DNA from: Saxidomus purpurata | Lineage: Eukaryota; Mollusca; Bivalvia; Venerida; Veneridae | Reading direction: 5' to 3' | Assembly: GCA_022818135.1 (NCBI GenBank) | Contig: JAFMSR010000007.1 | Span: 3,960,181 to 4,024,180, forward strand | DNA length: 64,000 bases | Shown: positions 43,445-56,495 of the stretch, one piece after another | How positions within the stretch are numbered: the first letter of the stretch is position 1 | How the letters are laid out: every line of letters begins with the position of its first letter | Translations under genes and position numbers: made by a program | The notes under the pieces: generated by a model | Seen by the model: only the letters and a program-made list of their open reading frames with translations | Database searches by the model: none | Told to the model about the DNA's origin: nothing

Positions 43445-46230
43445 GGTAGTATGCTACCTTTCTCCTACGTCAGACGTGAAAAGACGAGTTTTCTCCGATT
43501 GTCGTTAAATTTGCATAATGGCACTTTAACATGTTATTGGTATTTTTTTTATTTTTCTATTTTCACCTCGTTACCTAGCAACTCGACGTTGAATGTCAAA
43601 AATGTAAAACCAACGTTTTTCGCGCATGATTGGTTTAAATATGCCCATATTGTTAATTTTAAAATACCATATGCTGGCTCTCTATCTGCGGAATATGCAC
43701 ATTTTATATATACACGTTTTATAACGAAAATACGCCCATTTTTCACCCAGAATTGTGACCCCGACTCACTTTAAGGTTGGTTTTGGTCAACAGAACTATA
43801 TTCAATCAACTAATGACTCGCATGTTGATTAAGCGTAGATCCTTAAAAAAAAATAACCAAACAAAATTAAAAAGGCGGTCTTCGTGCATTATTTCTCACA
43901 AAATTGCAATAAGTAAAGCTCAGACATCACGAATAATGATTATGGAATAGTCTGATGTTATTACGCTTAGCGTTTAACGAATATACAGTATACACTTTGA
44001 GCCACTTCTAACCCGACACTTTTCAAATTCGATTTTCTCGAATACGGTTCAAGATATTTATTTCAAATTAAATGTTATGTTGTTTTAAAACATTAGCTGT
44101 ATAAAAATGATAAAACCTTTCAACTATTTCTGCACGTGTGACATGTACGATTTTACCATTTTGCACGAGGAAATGTAGGTGAGCGCAAAATATCGATTTT
44201 CATTTTCATTTTATTATTCTATAATGCAATTCAAACCGTAAAAACAGAATTTTGATTTTAAATATCAGTCACTTCGAATGAATAAACAAGGGCGTGGTCG
44301 CGCAATTGACATGTTGCTTGCCGGCTAATCACTCAGACAGTCACGTATATAAATGTATCATATTTATTTAGCAATAATTTTATTTGCAAACATATGCAGT
44401 ATCAACCTGTTCACTATAAATCACAACAAAGGGGGAAATGTATCTGTAAAATACAATAACATTATATTTCGTTTCTTTACTCCGATGTACGGATTTTATT
44501 ATGAATCGGTGACTTTTCTCATTGCTTGTCAGTAAAACTTAAATGCTACGACTTCTTCTATATCAATCAAGGCGTTTTGACTGATATTTCGTTACAGTAA
44601 TAGAAATGCAATTGAATGACATATGTTCTGTATATAAAACAGTTACCGTTTTTAAAATCTTAATATCACTGTAACCTCTCACTGATTGAGGGTTATGGGT
44701 TCGATTCCTACTACTGACCATTAGTCTTTGTGTGAGCAAAATTGTAGTTAAAGCTTAATTCCTGCCCTGACCTGTGTATAGCATACATGTCATTTAGGTT
44801 TTAAACTTTTTAGCAGTTTCATTGAAACGCTAACTATAGTATTCAACATAACCAGTGTTTTTCTAACTTTGAATGGGTTGGTACAGTAGGGGTTGGTACC
44901 CTGGGACGAAAATACACGCGTAAATGGTTGAATGATAAATAACACCAATCATTTGCTTTTCTGTAGAAGAAATACTCATTCAAATATTAAACATATCAAC
45001 GATTCCTAAATGTATGCTTTTACAAAGGGACACTTTTGTTTTATAGATATTGATGATGCCGAATAACGTCGAATATTTCGTTAAACACGGTCAAGGTTTC
45101 GAAATGTTGAAAGTAACGATGATGACAATGATCATACCATCATGTCATGTAGAGTAGTATACATGATTATGCGCGAACATGATTATACAACGAACTAGCT
45201 ATCAAACAATTTAAATTATTCAATTTTCCATTTATTTCTCCACTGTTCGTCGTTATATTATGCAAATTTTCGCCACCATCGGCTTTATTAAAACCTTTTG
45301 ATGGAACGCATGTTGCGTGCGTTCGAGACGCATGTGTTTGCTTGACTTTTCATAAATCTGCGTTAAGTTACATTTCAAAGATAAACTAAAATCTTTTTCT
45401 ACTGCTCTGACCATCACAACTCCGATGATTATCATCGCTTGCCCCGATATTTCATTCTGCTCCGCGAAAATAATGTTTTCTTAAATTCTCCAAACGTTTT
45501 AACTGGCTTTCTCGTCTGCGCTCGATTGTCTTCTGCTTCCGGTACAACGGCGCATATATATTACCAAGACGCTTCAATATAATTATGTAAATTATGTGTA
45601 TCACTATCTATTTTATATGTTTCATTCTCGTTTTGATTATTCTACATTTGCGCATCAAAATATGGCTGATTCAACGTTCATCTTTATCTAAGCGGGCCTT
45701 AAGATTCATGTACAGCATTGACTACAGGTGACGTTATCTTTAATCTTGATGTCCGAACTTTTCTTTATTGCAAAATAATGCGCGAAGACCCTCCTCTTGT
45801 ATTTTGTATGTTATTTGTTAGGATATACGCTTAATTCAAGTGTGATTCATTGGTTCGTTGAATCTCGTTGCGTCTTAAAGTGAGTTGGGGTTTGGGTGAA
45901 AAATGGGCGGATCTTTAGTATTAAACGTATCAGATTGAAAATAATGACGGCAAAAACATCTTATGTATTCGTTTTCTGCAGATAGAAAGCTAGAATATAG
46001 TATTTTTGAAATAGCAAAAGGGGCATATTTGAACCAATGATGCATGTAAAACGTTGACTTTATATCACTGACATTCGACGTCGTGTTGCTAGGAAACGAA
46101 GCGAAAAATATAAAAACTAAAACGAATAAAATACGGACAACACGTAAGAGCACCAGTATGCAAAATTTCATAACAATTTGAGAAAATTCGTATTTTCACG
46201 TCTGACGGCGTTGAAAGGTCGCATACTACC
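43445..46230. mobile_element. Long-TIR DNA element with TTAA target site
   Basis: The inverted repeats are about 370 bp, at 43,445-43,820 and 45,845-46,230. Outer ends are ggtagtatgctacctttctc and its mirror ending gcatactacc. The element is flanked by ttaa (43,441) and ttga (46,231). The related junction at 35,798-35,801 has a single ttaa and no insert, as an empty site should. TTAA duplication is the hallmark of piggyBac-type transposition, but no transposase is encoded in the 2 kb core. A 107-codon frame in the left arm is repeated in the right arm and is not a gene. Confidence 0.75.
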
Positions 46231-48115
46231 TTGATATAGAAGTTTATTGGTCCAAAGTAGGGGAAAGGTGATGTGCCAATTGCAAAATTAGAAATAACCG
46301 TGCGAGTGACCACTAGACAGTGCCACAAATCAAATATTAAAGCTTTTGACAATGCAATTATTGTAAATGAAGAATATTAAAAGTCCATTTACACACGTAA
46401 ATTTAAAATAATGACTCCTGAGGCGGAGCAAATTTTGTTCCCAGGCGCATTTGATCACTTTTAGCAGAAGACCACTAGGTAATGCTAAATATCTGATAAT
46501 TAAGCTCTATACAGTGTTGTCTTGTACAAGACGATTTTCACAACAATTCCCTAATAAAATTATATGAAACAAGTGACCCCTGGGCGTCTTTAAAAGGGGT
46601 ATTTCTTTTCGTTTGGCATGGCATTTAGAGCTTTGCATGGAATAAAATTCTTTGAATAAATTTGATAGAACTTTATGTAAGCAATAGCCCTGCTAAATTT
46701 CATCAACATTGATGGAGTGGCTTTTAGGGAAGATGTTGTTTTAGGAAAATATAGCAAATTTTAATACACTATGGAAACATCTCTTTATCAAATCGAAAAA
46801 GACTTTACATTTTGTGATGATGGTTGAAGAAATGTGGCTTAAATGTTTGTAAAAACGTTTAAATATGGCACGTTTTCTTTATCAAGGGCAACGATTCTAG
46901 ACCTACTTGTCAGATCTATCAGATAGCCGTAATTGACCGAGAGCTAGTGGTCATATATATTGTACACACGTATAAATAGGATTGCTTCTGAAATGTGGAT
47001 GCGAGAATGTTAACAAACTAATCGTAAACGTACGCCGGACATTTGTCGGTCCTTTAAGTTCACCCTGATCCAGCGGCTCACGTTAACTATGAAATTTTGA
47101 TAATACATTATGAGTTCACAGGGGGCATTACTCTGTAAGAATTCAGCTACTGAGATTGTTTCGCCATGTGTAGATATTGTAATGTCTAATTTTAATATAC
47201 TTTTGTCATTTTTTGAGATATTGAACTTCATAAAAAACACATAATTTCAAACGCCGATGCTGGAGCGAGTACAATAGTCCTCCTCATTCTTTGAAAAGTT
47301 GATCCAACAATTCGATTGATCTTAAACGCAAAAACGAAACGCAGAAATAAAATAAAAGTACGTTCGTTTAACTTACAAAAAGAAAGCAAACGGGAATAAA
47401 ATGAAGGCAAGCTTATGAATTTTATTTGTTTAAACCAAGTGAACAAATTCATGAACAAGACATATGACATATATAAGAGAAAATACTTATGAATTATTCG
47501 TAAATAACCTGTTTGTAATAAAGATATTTCACATATGAAATTAACATACATTATATACAGTATTCTTTTAAGAATTGACAAGAGTGACTGAATGAATGTA
47601 TGTGTAGATTGGTAGATTTAGATTTAGTGAGTGATAAGTAACAAAAGCATACGAATACTAGAGCAGAGTAGATCCCAAGTGTTCTCATTCTTTCTAATGC
47701 ATTCTCGACTCTCTTTTTCACGTCGAATCATGTTAATTTCATAGTAAGCACAGTTCTTTTCAAACTTTGTAATGTTTAAAAAGTCGTTACAGAGTTCCAT
47801 TAGTAATAAAAATCAAGTATTCGGAAACAATTTATACATAGGAATAGTATTGATACTGAAACATTCCACCAAAGTTAGATTTTAAAGATGCTGCTGGTTT
47901 TTCAACGTCGTCTTTGTCAGATCGAATTATCAAAACATTATCAATCTCTGAGCGTTGTTCCTTTTGGAAAATGGCTGCGTTATAATAATTGTATTACTAT
48001 AATAAGCTTATATACAAAGTTTACAATTGTACATATAGTTAAAGATGCTGAAAGATGCTGTTTGGTCATACACAAATAATCAATACACGGTTCCATTCGT
48101 GTCAAATACTAGTAT

Positions 48116-48879
48116 TTAAACAGGAATTTCACAGAGAAACGGAAAAGCGCTAGTGCACGATAAATTAAACCATAGGTAGTTTTCTAAATTGTCCTTGGTC
48201 AGTATTTCTAGAGCCAAACACAAATTACTGTTACTCGCCTTTGGATAGCTACTATACCATTTGAAATATCCGCTGTTTGTTCCGTATTTATACTCCCACT
48301 GAGAAGCAGAATCTCTGCGTCGACCACCGATATTTATGTCACTGATAGAACGTCCTTCAAGGATAGATCTAACATCGGCATGTTTCAGATTCGAGTCAAT
48401 GTTTATGAGAAATCCTCCGTCTTTCTGACACTCCGTCTCAGCGTCATCATGATTCTTTTTTGTTTCATATAGTTTTATACAAAATCCATGTGTTGTAAGT
48501 TTGTACTCTTCTGGACAGAAACTTCTGGATTTGACCTCTGAACCCCCTTCACACATCATGAAATCAGTTTTGTCTTGCTAGTCCTACCGTTATTTACTTC
48601 CTTTACTCCACATTCTCTAGTTCGATTCCGTGTTCCGAAGTAGTTTGCTCTTGTAGCATCACATTCAGTCCATTCCGTCCATTCGGAACACCGATGAAGG
48701 TTCGTCATCGCCATTCCCAAGATAGTCAAAACAGGTTTGTTAAACTTTCGCCCCAATTTTACTAGAGTCTTTCCGTCAATATTTGATCCCGCAGTTCCAG
48801 CGTTATCCATGTCGTCAATGTTGCATTGTGTGCCCACAATCAAAACAACAAATAGAAAAACGTAAATGCAAGCATTCAT
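48116..48879 (-). pseudogene. TSP1-C-type lectin paralogue with one frameshift
   Basis: It is the same gene as at 38,633-39,394. The first frame, 48,879 down to 48,556, gives the signal peptide MNACIYVFLFVVLIVGTQC and the TSP1 repeat (CSEWTEWTEC, RNRTREC). A one-base loss near 48,567-48,573 then shifts translation into a stop after SKTKLIS. The CTLD continues intact in the next frame down to 48,116, starting MMCEGGSEVKSRSFCPEE and ending FPFLCEIPV. All six CTLD cysteines remain. The last 30 residues differ strongly from the intact paralogue. Either a recent pseudogene, a consensus error at this base, or a gene giving only a truncated TSP1 protein of 107 residues. Confidence 0.85.
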
Positions 48880-51460
48880 TGTGTCTGTTTCAATTCTGTT
48901 TTAAAAGTCACTTTTATGAAACTGCACTTAACGTATCCATCTGATGGTTTCTAAACACTTTAGCTGAATGATTTCTCGCTTTCCTTTTATTTCTTTTATT
49001 TTCTTTTTCTACAAAAATGATCACGTGACTTTCAAAGGTCACAGATGAGAGTAAAAGAGGAGTATTCAAAAAGTAAAGAGACTAATTTGATTTAGTACAT
49101 GTAGATAAAATATTATTTCAGTGGCATGATAACACGTGTAAATTGTGCTTTTTATTTTTGTTTCATTTACTTGCAACCAGCAAGACTGTTGGACTTCTTT
49201 GATGTAGTTTAACAAATTATAATTGAACTTATAGGCCTTTGTAAGATGTTACTGTACGGCCCCTTTTTCGAATCTAAGATTCCTTAATGACTCCAGCCTT
49301 GAAAGCAAACTGTTTATGCTAAGATAAGAACAAACAGAATATTTTCCCACGAGAACTGTCGCGGAGAAAATAAAAAAGTAAAGAAAGCGTAACAGAAATT
49401 ATTTTACAGCCTGAAAATTTTACCCCCAGGATGAGTTTTGATTATTTACTTCAACAATGACTTTCACTATAAATCATGTAGCCGTTGTTTTTTCTGTGTT
49501 TTGTTGTACTTGTGATAGAAAGACGGCCCAATTGTACAGGTTTTGGGTATCAAGCTGTTATTCCGAAGGCTGTTCTCGCGAACTTCGACCATGATGCACA
49601 AAATCATGTCGCAAATACTCGCCAGACGTCTAATGAACGTCATCAAAGAAGACATAATATTGGAATGTGATTTTCGAGTTTACATTCGATTAAAAGTATT
49701 CATAGACAAAATCAATAGTATGGACAGAGATGCAGTGTTTGAACCACGCCTGTGGTAAAGCCGAATCTTAAAATATTTTCTGGAAAATTAAAAATGCATC
49801 AACGGCTATTTATGTGCTTTAATATTCATTAATCCATCATTTTCTGTCATTAATCGGTGCAGAAATAGAATTATATATGTATAGCGTAAAACACATGCAC
49901 AGGTCACTTGACCACGTTTTATGCAGATACGTAATGTAACTTATAACAGACAAAAAAGTTGATTACGGTTACTTTTTTACCTCTACTATTGATGTAAGTT
50001 ATCATGACAAGAAGACTATTTTAGAATTGGACTGCAATATCACCTGGCAGTCTTTGTCTTATTTCATTCAATATATCCCTTAAAAACTTGTAAGAAGTCT
50101 GTATATTTTAGCTACAAATGAAACCTAAATACATTTGTACATACTTTCCTCAAAACACCAGTGCAGTATCCCCTGCAACTTTACATTTACATTAACATCT
50201 TTACACAAAGCTCAAGAGAGCATGTTATATAATGCAGACATTAATAAGATAAATATAGAAGAGAGATGTAAATCTTTTTTAAGAATAGGGCCCCATCCTT
50301 ATGCCCGGCAGTCCTTTAAAATCATCATCAATTTGTCTATTTCATAAATGTAACAAGTAAATATTGATGATATTCTATCTCGGCAATCATGATTGGTTAC
50401 GGTCACTGTTAAATTAACCTCAAAGAGAGTGTACTTTTTAAAAAAACACGTGAGTAGATGTGACTGATAAAACGAAAAGTAAATTTAAGGAATGAGTTCC
50501 AGGCTAAGCTACATTAAATGTAACACTAAAAAAACGCTTTGGCTTCTAGCTCAAATGATGCATATTACAGACTACATGTACTTAAATGTTTGACAAGAAC
50601 ATTGCATCCGTATTTGAACCACATGAACCATTTATCCACTGAAGTATTTGTAAAAAGCAGTATTTTTATTATTTTGCATGATGTAAAAATCATTTGATAT
50701 TGACAAAAGCATCGTATGTCCTATCAAATGCAAATTAGACATGGTCAAGTACATTTGCAAAATTTTCCATCTTATCATGTTTTCCCATTTTATATCAATT
50801 CACAAAAATATATCAAGTGAAAAATATAACAAATTATTATACATTACTGCAGTGTTATCTGACAAAAGGTAAAGAATGGTTCGCTATTGCTCATTTAGTT
50901 CCATTGTAAGTAGTGATCCCGTGGGTATAATTTGGTAGTTTCGCCGATACTGTGATAAATTACATCAGTTGGTTTGAGGGAAACAACAGGATGCCATATA
51001 TTGATGCCGCTGTAATTCCAGACATTACATGCTTTATTTAACACGAAAATGGGATACTAATCGACTTGTCTTGATTAAAGAACATATTTTTTATTCACAT
51101 AGATATAGGCACATGGGAACCAATGCAATGTCTATATTGATAGCAACTTGTCAGGTTTTGGCTTTAAATTATAATACATTTTGTAAGATATATAATGGAA
51201 AATGAATATCAGGAGAGATTTCTTTACTTTATGTTTAGAAGGAAAAGTTAACAAAGCATTTTTTTCATTTTTGCAAAACGTTTCTGTAAGTATTCAGTAG
51301 GAAATTTTGTTAGCATATATCATATTTACATTAAGGACTCCAAATATATATTTGCATTTAATACGCAATGCCTTTTATAAATATAGTTATACAAACTTAT
51401 CTCGGAAATATAAAAACAACAGTTTCTTTTATACTTCAAAATCCTACATGGACATTTGGG

Positions 51461-51640
51461 TCTCGACAGCTTCGTAGTTATGTTAGGGGGTCCTGGGTTT
51501 GAATCCCAGCCTGTGTTTCATGTATGGCTATGGACAAAGACACTGGTGTCACACGGGCTGCAATCCATCGATGTGGACATGAGTATCAGCGATTTAAACC
51601 TCGCTGTCGGTCTCCCTTAATCGAACTAAAATAAATTCAT
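51461..51640 (+). mobile_element. Degenerate tRNA-derived SINE in unit B
   Basis: Orthologous in position to the copy at 41,841-42,015: ggtcctgggtttgaatccca, and a tail word taatcgaactaaaataaatt that is closer to the family 2 tail than the unit A copy. Confidence 0.55.
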
Positions 51641-52902
51641 ATAGACTTGGCGAAAATTGTTTGTTTCAAGTACTTTGACTGTAAGCCAAGTTCTCTACCA
51701 TAAACTAGAAATGAAAACAACAAATCTTCCAACAAGAAAAGTCAGTTAAATGTAGCTTTGACATGCATACTTTTCACAACTAAAACTGTTTCTAACAAAT
51801 TAACAATTAAAACTGTTACTGAAAATATCATGAAAATTTGCCAGTTTGGAAACATTAAAGCATAACTTATAGTAACTTCATTGCTAATGCTATAATTAAC
51901 TTGAAATGTGTCCATAGACACGAATTCCTCTAATATCGTCTGATTAGGCACAGTCACTAACACAACCCTTTACACTCAAATATTAGTTATTTTAAGATTG
52001 CATGACTCTGCATAAAACATTATTATTCATTTATGCGCGTTACAGTGTCGTTATAAACAATGGACCTTTCCTCAAGTCTTTATTTAAGTACGGCATTAAC
52101 AGTGCCGAGCTTAAAAAGCTAGTGTCGTCATTAATTTGACGCTAGCAATGCGGACGTTGTCCTGTGCACAACTGAGCGCCGTACCAGTAAAACCCTTTCG
52201 TTTTTATTTCTTATCTGAAGAATCGCTCGGACTCGAACACCAACCATCCCTCAGGAATTAAAAACGTTATGATATGAACAAACGTTCGTTAAGCCTATAA
52301 CTATAACAAAGGGTCATAATTCCGATGGACTCGTTGCAGCCAAAAGTCCTTCCTTTATGACAATTTTCGTATTAAAGTAGTTGAAGCAACTCCTCCCAAT
52401 AATGTGTCAGGATTCGGACACAAAAGAATTTGGACGTACGGACAGAGAGACGGACCTGCGGAAAGAAGCAACAATTAATGCCATTATGAGCAAACAGCAA
52501 CCTTTTCTCTCCAATCAGACGGGTGACCAAACTTATTTTAGATTTTACATCCGTGCAACATTTGGAGCCTGTTTATATATATTTTGAAAAATCTTACATT
52601 GAAAAACTCAGGATTGGTTGTCTATATAGAGAAGATAGATAGAAGTAAACAAAATTGCCATATTTAAGCCGTATCTGGGAATCTTAAATATTTTAACTAG
52701 CTCTGGACAGTTACAGATTTAAGAAAGGTATGGTATAAAACTAAAGCCATATTGCCTTAATGTTGCAGCAAAAATCAAATTCTGATTTTTATATGTATCG
52801 AAAATATCTTAAGAACAATACCGATGGTATAATAGCGTCACTCCGAAAATAGAGGCATATCAAATTTACTAACAAGACGAAGTCATGGTCATACAGGTTT
52901 AA

Positions 52903-53317
52903 GGTAGTAAGCGACCTTTCTCCTACGTCAGACGTCAAAAAACGAGTTTCCTCCGATTGTTGTGAAATTTGCATAATGGTACTTTAACATGTTGTTGGTA
53001 TTTTATTCGTTTTATTTTTCTATTTTCACCTCGTTACCTAGCAACACGACGTCGAATGTCAATAATGTAAAACCAACGTTTTTCGCGCATGATTGGTTTA
53101 AATAAACCCATATTGTAAATTTTAAAATACCATATGCTGGCTTTCTATCTGTGGTATATGCACATGTATGTTTTTATGCTTTTGCCGTTATTATTGCAAA
53201 CGCGATACGTTTAATAACGAAAATACGCCCATTTTCACGTAGAATTGTGACCCCGACTCAGTTTAAGGTTGATTTAGGTTAACGGAACGATATTCAATCA
53301 ACTAATGACTCGCATGT
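52903..53317. mobile_element. Left end of a second long-TIR TTAA element
   Basis: It starts ggtagtaagcgacctttctc after ttaa (52,899-52,902) and follows the arm at 43,445 to ctaatgactcgcatgtt. It is then replaced by LINE sequence. This copy lies at the distal end of unit B in the same place as the complete element at the end of unit A. Confidence 0.75.
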
Positions 53318-53324
53318 TTTAATA

Positions 53325-53613
53325 GTGAAAACATTTATCTTTTCATCTATCATTTATGAAATGGAGACAAGGGGGATATCTGAAAATTACGAACGTGAGC
53401 TAGAGCTGTTAATCCAGAATTTTATATGGAAAGGTAAAACACCAACAGTTTCCAGACTAACTTTAAAACGTGATAAAATGCAGGGCGGGTTTAACTATTT
53501 TAATATAAATGATCTCAGACTGGCTCTAAATGTAAAGATGATATAAAAAATAATTAATTATGATACTCAAAACTGGAATGTTATAGGGAAACATTATCTA
53601 CAGTCACTGGATA
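53325..53613 (+). mobile_element. LINE reverse-transcriptase C-terminal fragment, cut by the gap
   Basis: Residues ELELLIQNFIWKGKTPTVSR, then GGFNYFNINDLRLALNVKMI, a stop, and NWNVIGKHYLQSLD match the C-terminal part of non-LTR reverse transcriptases (F.W.GK.P.V.R.TL....GG.N..DI..). At least one stop is present. The assembly gap removes what follows. Confidence 0.8.
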
Positions 53614-54113
53614 NNNNNNNNNNNNNNNNNNNNNNNNNNNNNNNNNNNNNNNNNNNNNNNNNNNNNNNNNNNNNNNNNNNNNNNNNNNNNNNNNNNNNNN
53701 NNNNNNNNNNNNNNNNNNNNNNNNNNNNNNNNNNNNNNNNNNNNNNNNNNNNNNNNNNNNNNNNNNNNNNNNNNNNNNNNNNNNNNNNNNNNNNNNNNNN
53801 NNNNNNNNNNNNNNNNNNNNNNNNNNNNNNNNNNNNNNNNNNNNNNNNNNNNNNNNNNNNNNNNNNNNNNNNNNNNNNNNNNNNNNNNNNNNNNNNNNNN
53901 NNNNNNNNNNNNNNNNNNNNNNNNNNNNNNNNNNNNNNNNNNNNNNNNNNNNNNNNNNNNNNNNNNNNNNNNNNNNNNNNNNNNNNNNNNNNNNNNNNNN
54001 NNNNNNNNNNNNNNNNNNNNNNNNNNNNNNNNNNNNNNNNNNNNNNNNNNNNNNNNNNNNNNNNNNNNNNNNNNNNNNNNNNNNNNNNNNNNNNNNNNNN
54101 NNNNNNNNNNNNN
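53614..54113. other. Assembly gap (500 N)
   Basis: Exactly 500 undetermined bases, a conventional filler length. The true distance and adjacency of the two sides are therefore unknown. Confidence 0.99.
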
Positions 54114-54264
54114 GTCCACTAATGTAACTGAACCTACTAAAGGCTTGTAAAGGTATATGCCATAAAAAACTGTAAAAAAGGTTTCAGACAAGAAGACGCG
54201 GCAATGCCGCCAAAGCAGGTTAAACGGCGCATGTAGAAATTGTAAAATTAAAGTAAAACAGTCA

Positions 54265-54592
54265 CCCTGACTCCCCTCTATTTTAGTAACAGTGACCTGG
54301 ACCTTGACTCTAGTAACCTTGACCCCTAAATTATTTTTTTTGCTTAAAATAATCTAAAAATCTAAATTTAATAAAAATCTATTTTAGTAACAGTGACCTT
54401 GACCCTAGTGACCTTGACCCCCCCAAAAAAATTAATTTTCTTTGCTTAAAACAATCTAAAAACTAAAAATAAATAAAAATCTATTTTTAGTTACAGTGAC
54501 CTTGACCTCGACCCTAGTGACACTGACCATAGTGACCTTGACCCCGAAATTTTTTTCTTGCTTAAAACAACCTAAACACTAAAAACAAGAGG
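54265..54592 (+). repeat. Three tandem units of about 102 bp, gaccttgaccctagtgacc type
   Basis: The words tttagtaacagtgacc, ttgaccctagtgaccttgac and tttgcttaaaacaatctaaa recur near 54,283, 54,384 and 54,488. Related scraps lie at 55,297-55,350 and 55,440-55,480, on the far side of the family A element. This suggests the element inserted into, or next to, a longer array. Confidence 0.75.
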
Positions 54593-54593
54593 G

Positions 54594-55286
54594 CCATGAT
54601 GGCCCTATATCGCTCACCTGACTACCATTGGCTATTATAAAAGGGGTCATGATTCTAACATTATTGGTAGAGGTCCACTACACAATGCTAAGTAACATTT
54701 CAAATATCTATTATCTGCCTGTGGGCCTTGTGTTATTTTTTTTAAGTTTTCCCTATATAAGCGTATGTAAAATCAAGTGACTTTCCCCCTCCCGGGAAGG
54801 GGTAATTTTGACTAGGGGGACATGATTTGAACAATCTTAGAAGACCACTAGACGATGCTACATGCTAAATATCTAAGCTCTAGGCCTTGTGGTTTCAGGG
54901 AAGAAGATTTTAAAGTTTTTCCTATATAAGCCTATGTAAAACCAAGTTAATAATATTAATAATTTGAACAATCTTTGATGAAGGCCACTAGACAATGCTA
55001 CATGCCAAATATCTAAGCTCTAGGCCTTGTGCTTTCAGAGAAGAAGATTTTTAAAGTTTTTCCTATTTTTTGCCATAGCAAACAGAGTTCTGCATGGAAT
55101 GGAATTCTTTGAACAACTTTTGTAGAGCTTCATGCAAGGAACATTCCTGCAAAGTTTCATCAACATTGGCCCTGTGGTTTCAGAGGCGATGTCGTTTGAA
55201 GGAAATGGTGGACAGACGTACGACGTACTACGGACATTGAGTGATCCTAATAGCTCACTCTGGCACTTCGTGCCAGGACAGCTAAA
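54594..55286 (+). mobile_element. Family A element
   Basis: The left end is acaagagggccatgatggcc and ctatatcgctcacctg. About three internal units follow, then ttctgcatggaatggaattc and a 3' module gtacgacgtactacggacat. The terminal hairpin tggcacttcgtgcca precedes ggacagctaaaa. The 3' subterminal repeat is partly mutated. Confidence 0.75.
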
Positions 55287-55486
55287 AACATAAAAATCTT
55301 TTTTTAGTAACAATGACCTTGACCTTAGTGACCTTGACCCTAGTGACCCAAAGCTTCCTCTCCACATAAGCTACCTACATACTAAGTTTCATTACAATTC
55401 GACACTCCTAACTCAAGTTATTGAGCAGAAACCATTTTTCTATTTTTAGTAACAGTGCCCTTGACCTTGACCCTAGTGATCCCGGA

Positions 55487-56495
55487 AACCAATGTTTGAC
55501 GCTCGCCCATCTGCCCAACATACGACATGGCCATTCTAATAAACAACCTGATTAAAAAGCAAAAGTTGTGCAGACAGGTATATGTAAAGGTGGTAAATGC
55601 AATTAACTGACTTGAACCAAACAGATCTATGTCTTTCAAATATTATATATAAATCACACTTGATCATTCAGCATCATTTATCACCATTTAACTTAGTTAT
55701 TTGGTGACAGCACCTACATTATCTAATCAAAATTTAAAAAAAACAAGAGAAATTTTGATAATAAATGGAAGTTCATACAGTCAGTAAGGAAATCTAAGAC
55801 TTTGTTGCTTCAACAAGTTTCTAGGAAGCAGTGCATTTCTATATTATAATAATCTGATGGGAAAATACAAAGAGAAGTTACATATAAGTGATAGAAAATT
55901 AAACTAAGAAGCAGCTATTTAATAATTATGTCATACACATTATGCTCTTGGATATAAGAATTATGATGAATCAGTAAGTATTTACAGAGAAATAGTAGTA
56001 TAAACTTCACAGCTACAACATTGCATATGAAAAACTTGACTAAAGTTTTAAGCCCTGCTATATAAAAATCAAAACATGCCTTTTTTTATTTCTATGGATA
56101 CAATTATGTGCATCTAAACAGTAAAGTATTACTTTAACACCTTTTTTCATACAAACACTATTATATTTGTCAAACTGTATTCACACATTTACTGTTACAC
56201 TAAGGATGCTGATTTTCATAAAGCAGAGTTGCTCTTATCAACACAGGAATGCATATTTCACTGTTTCAAAAATACTGCACTGTTAGAATTTACAATAACA
56301 TTGAATTTCTTGTTCAAAAAGCACTGCAGTACTTACTGTCAACATAAAATCCATAAAAACTTCAAACTTTACCCCTGATAAAAGACAATTTCTGAGAACC
56401 AATGTGTCACCTCAAAGTCATCCCCTCACCTTATAATTATGAGGATAAGTATACATAATGGAATGAAAAGTGAGAATTTTTTGCAAAATGGAGTA
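55487..56495. other. AT-rich stretch, nothing recognised
   Basis: No gene or repeat is supported on either strand. Confidence 0.3.

Larger units (their letters stand above)
46235..52898. repeat. Tandem duplication unit B (contains the frameshifted lectin gene)
   Basis: It starts tatagaagtttattggtcc and ends gtcatggtcatacaggt, colinear with unit A. Private differences include about 75 bp inserted at 50,250-50,330. The identity is high across lectin coding and flanking sequence and lower in the first 1 kb. Confidence 0.85.

Noticed and set aside
43451..43774. 107-codon frame
   Set aside because: It lies inside the terminal inverted repeat of a transposable element and recurs, inverted, in the other arm.
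44676..44760. tRNA-like T-arm (gggttatgggttcgattcct)
   Set aside because: No D-arm, anticodon arm or SINE body could be placed around it.
49467..49758. Small overlapping frames, one shared in part with the unit A equivalent near 40,050-40,180
   Set aside because: The frame CTGFGYQA...NERHQRR is kept in both units, but it is short, has no start in unit A and no domain. Shared recent ancestry explains it.
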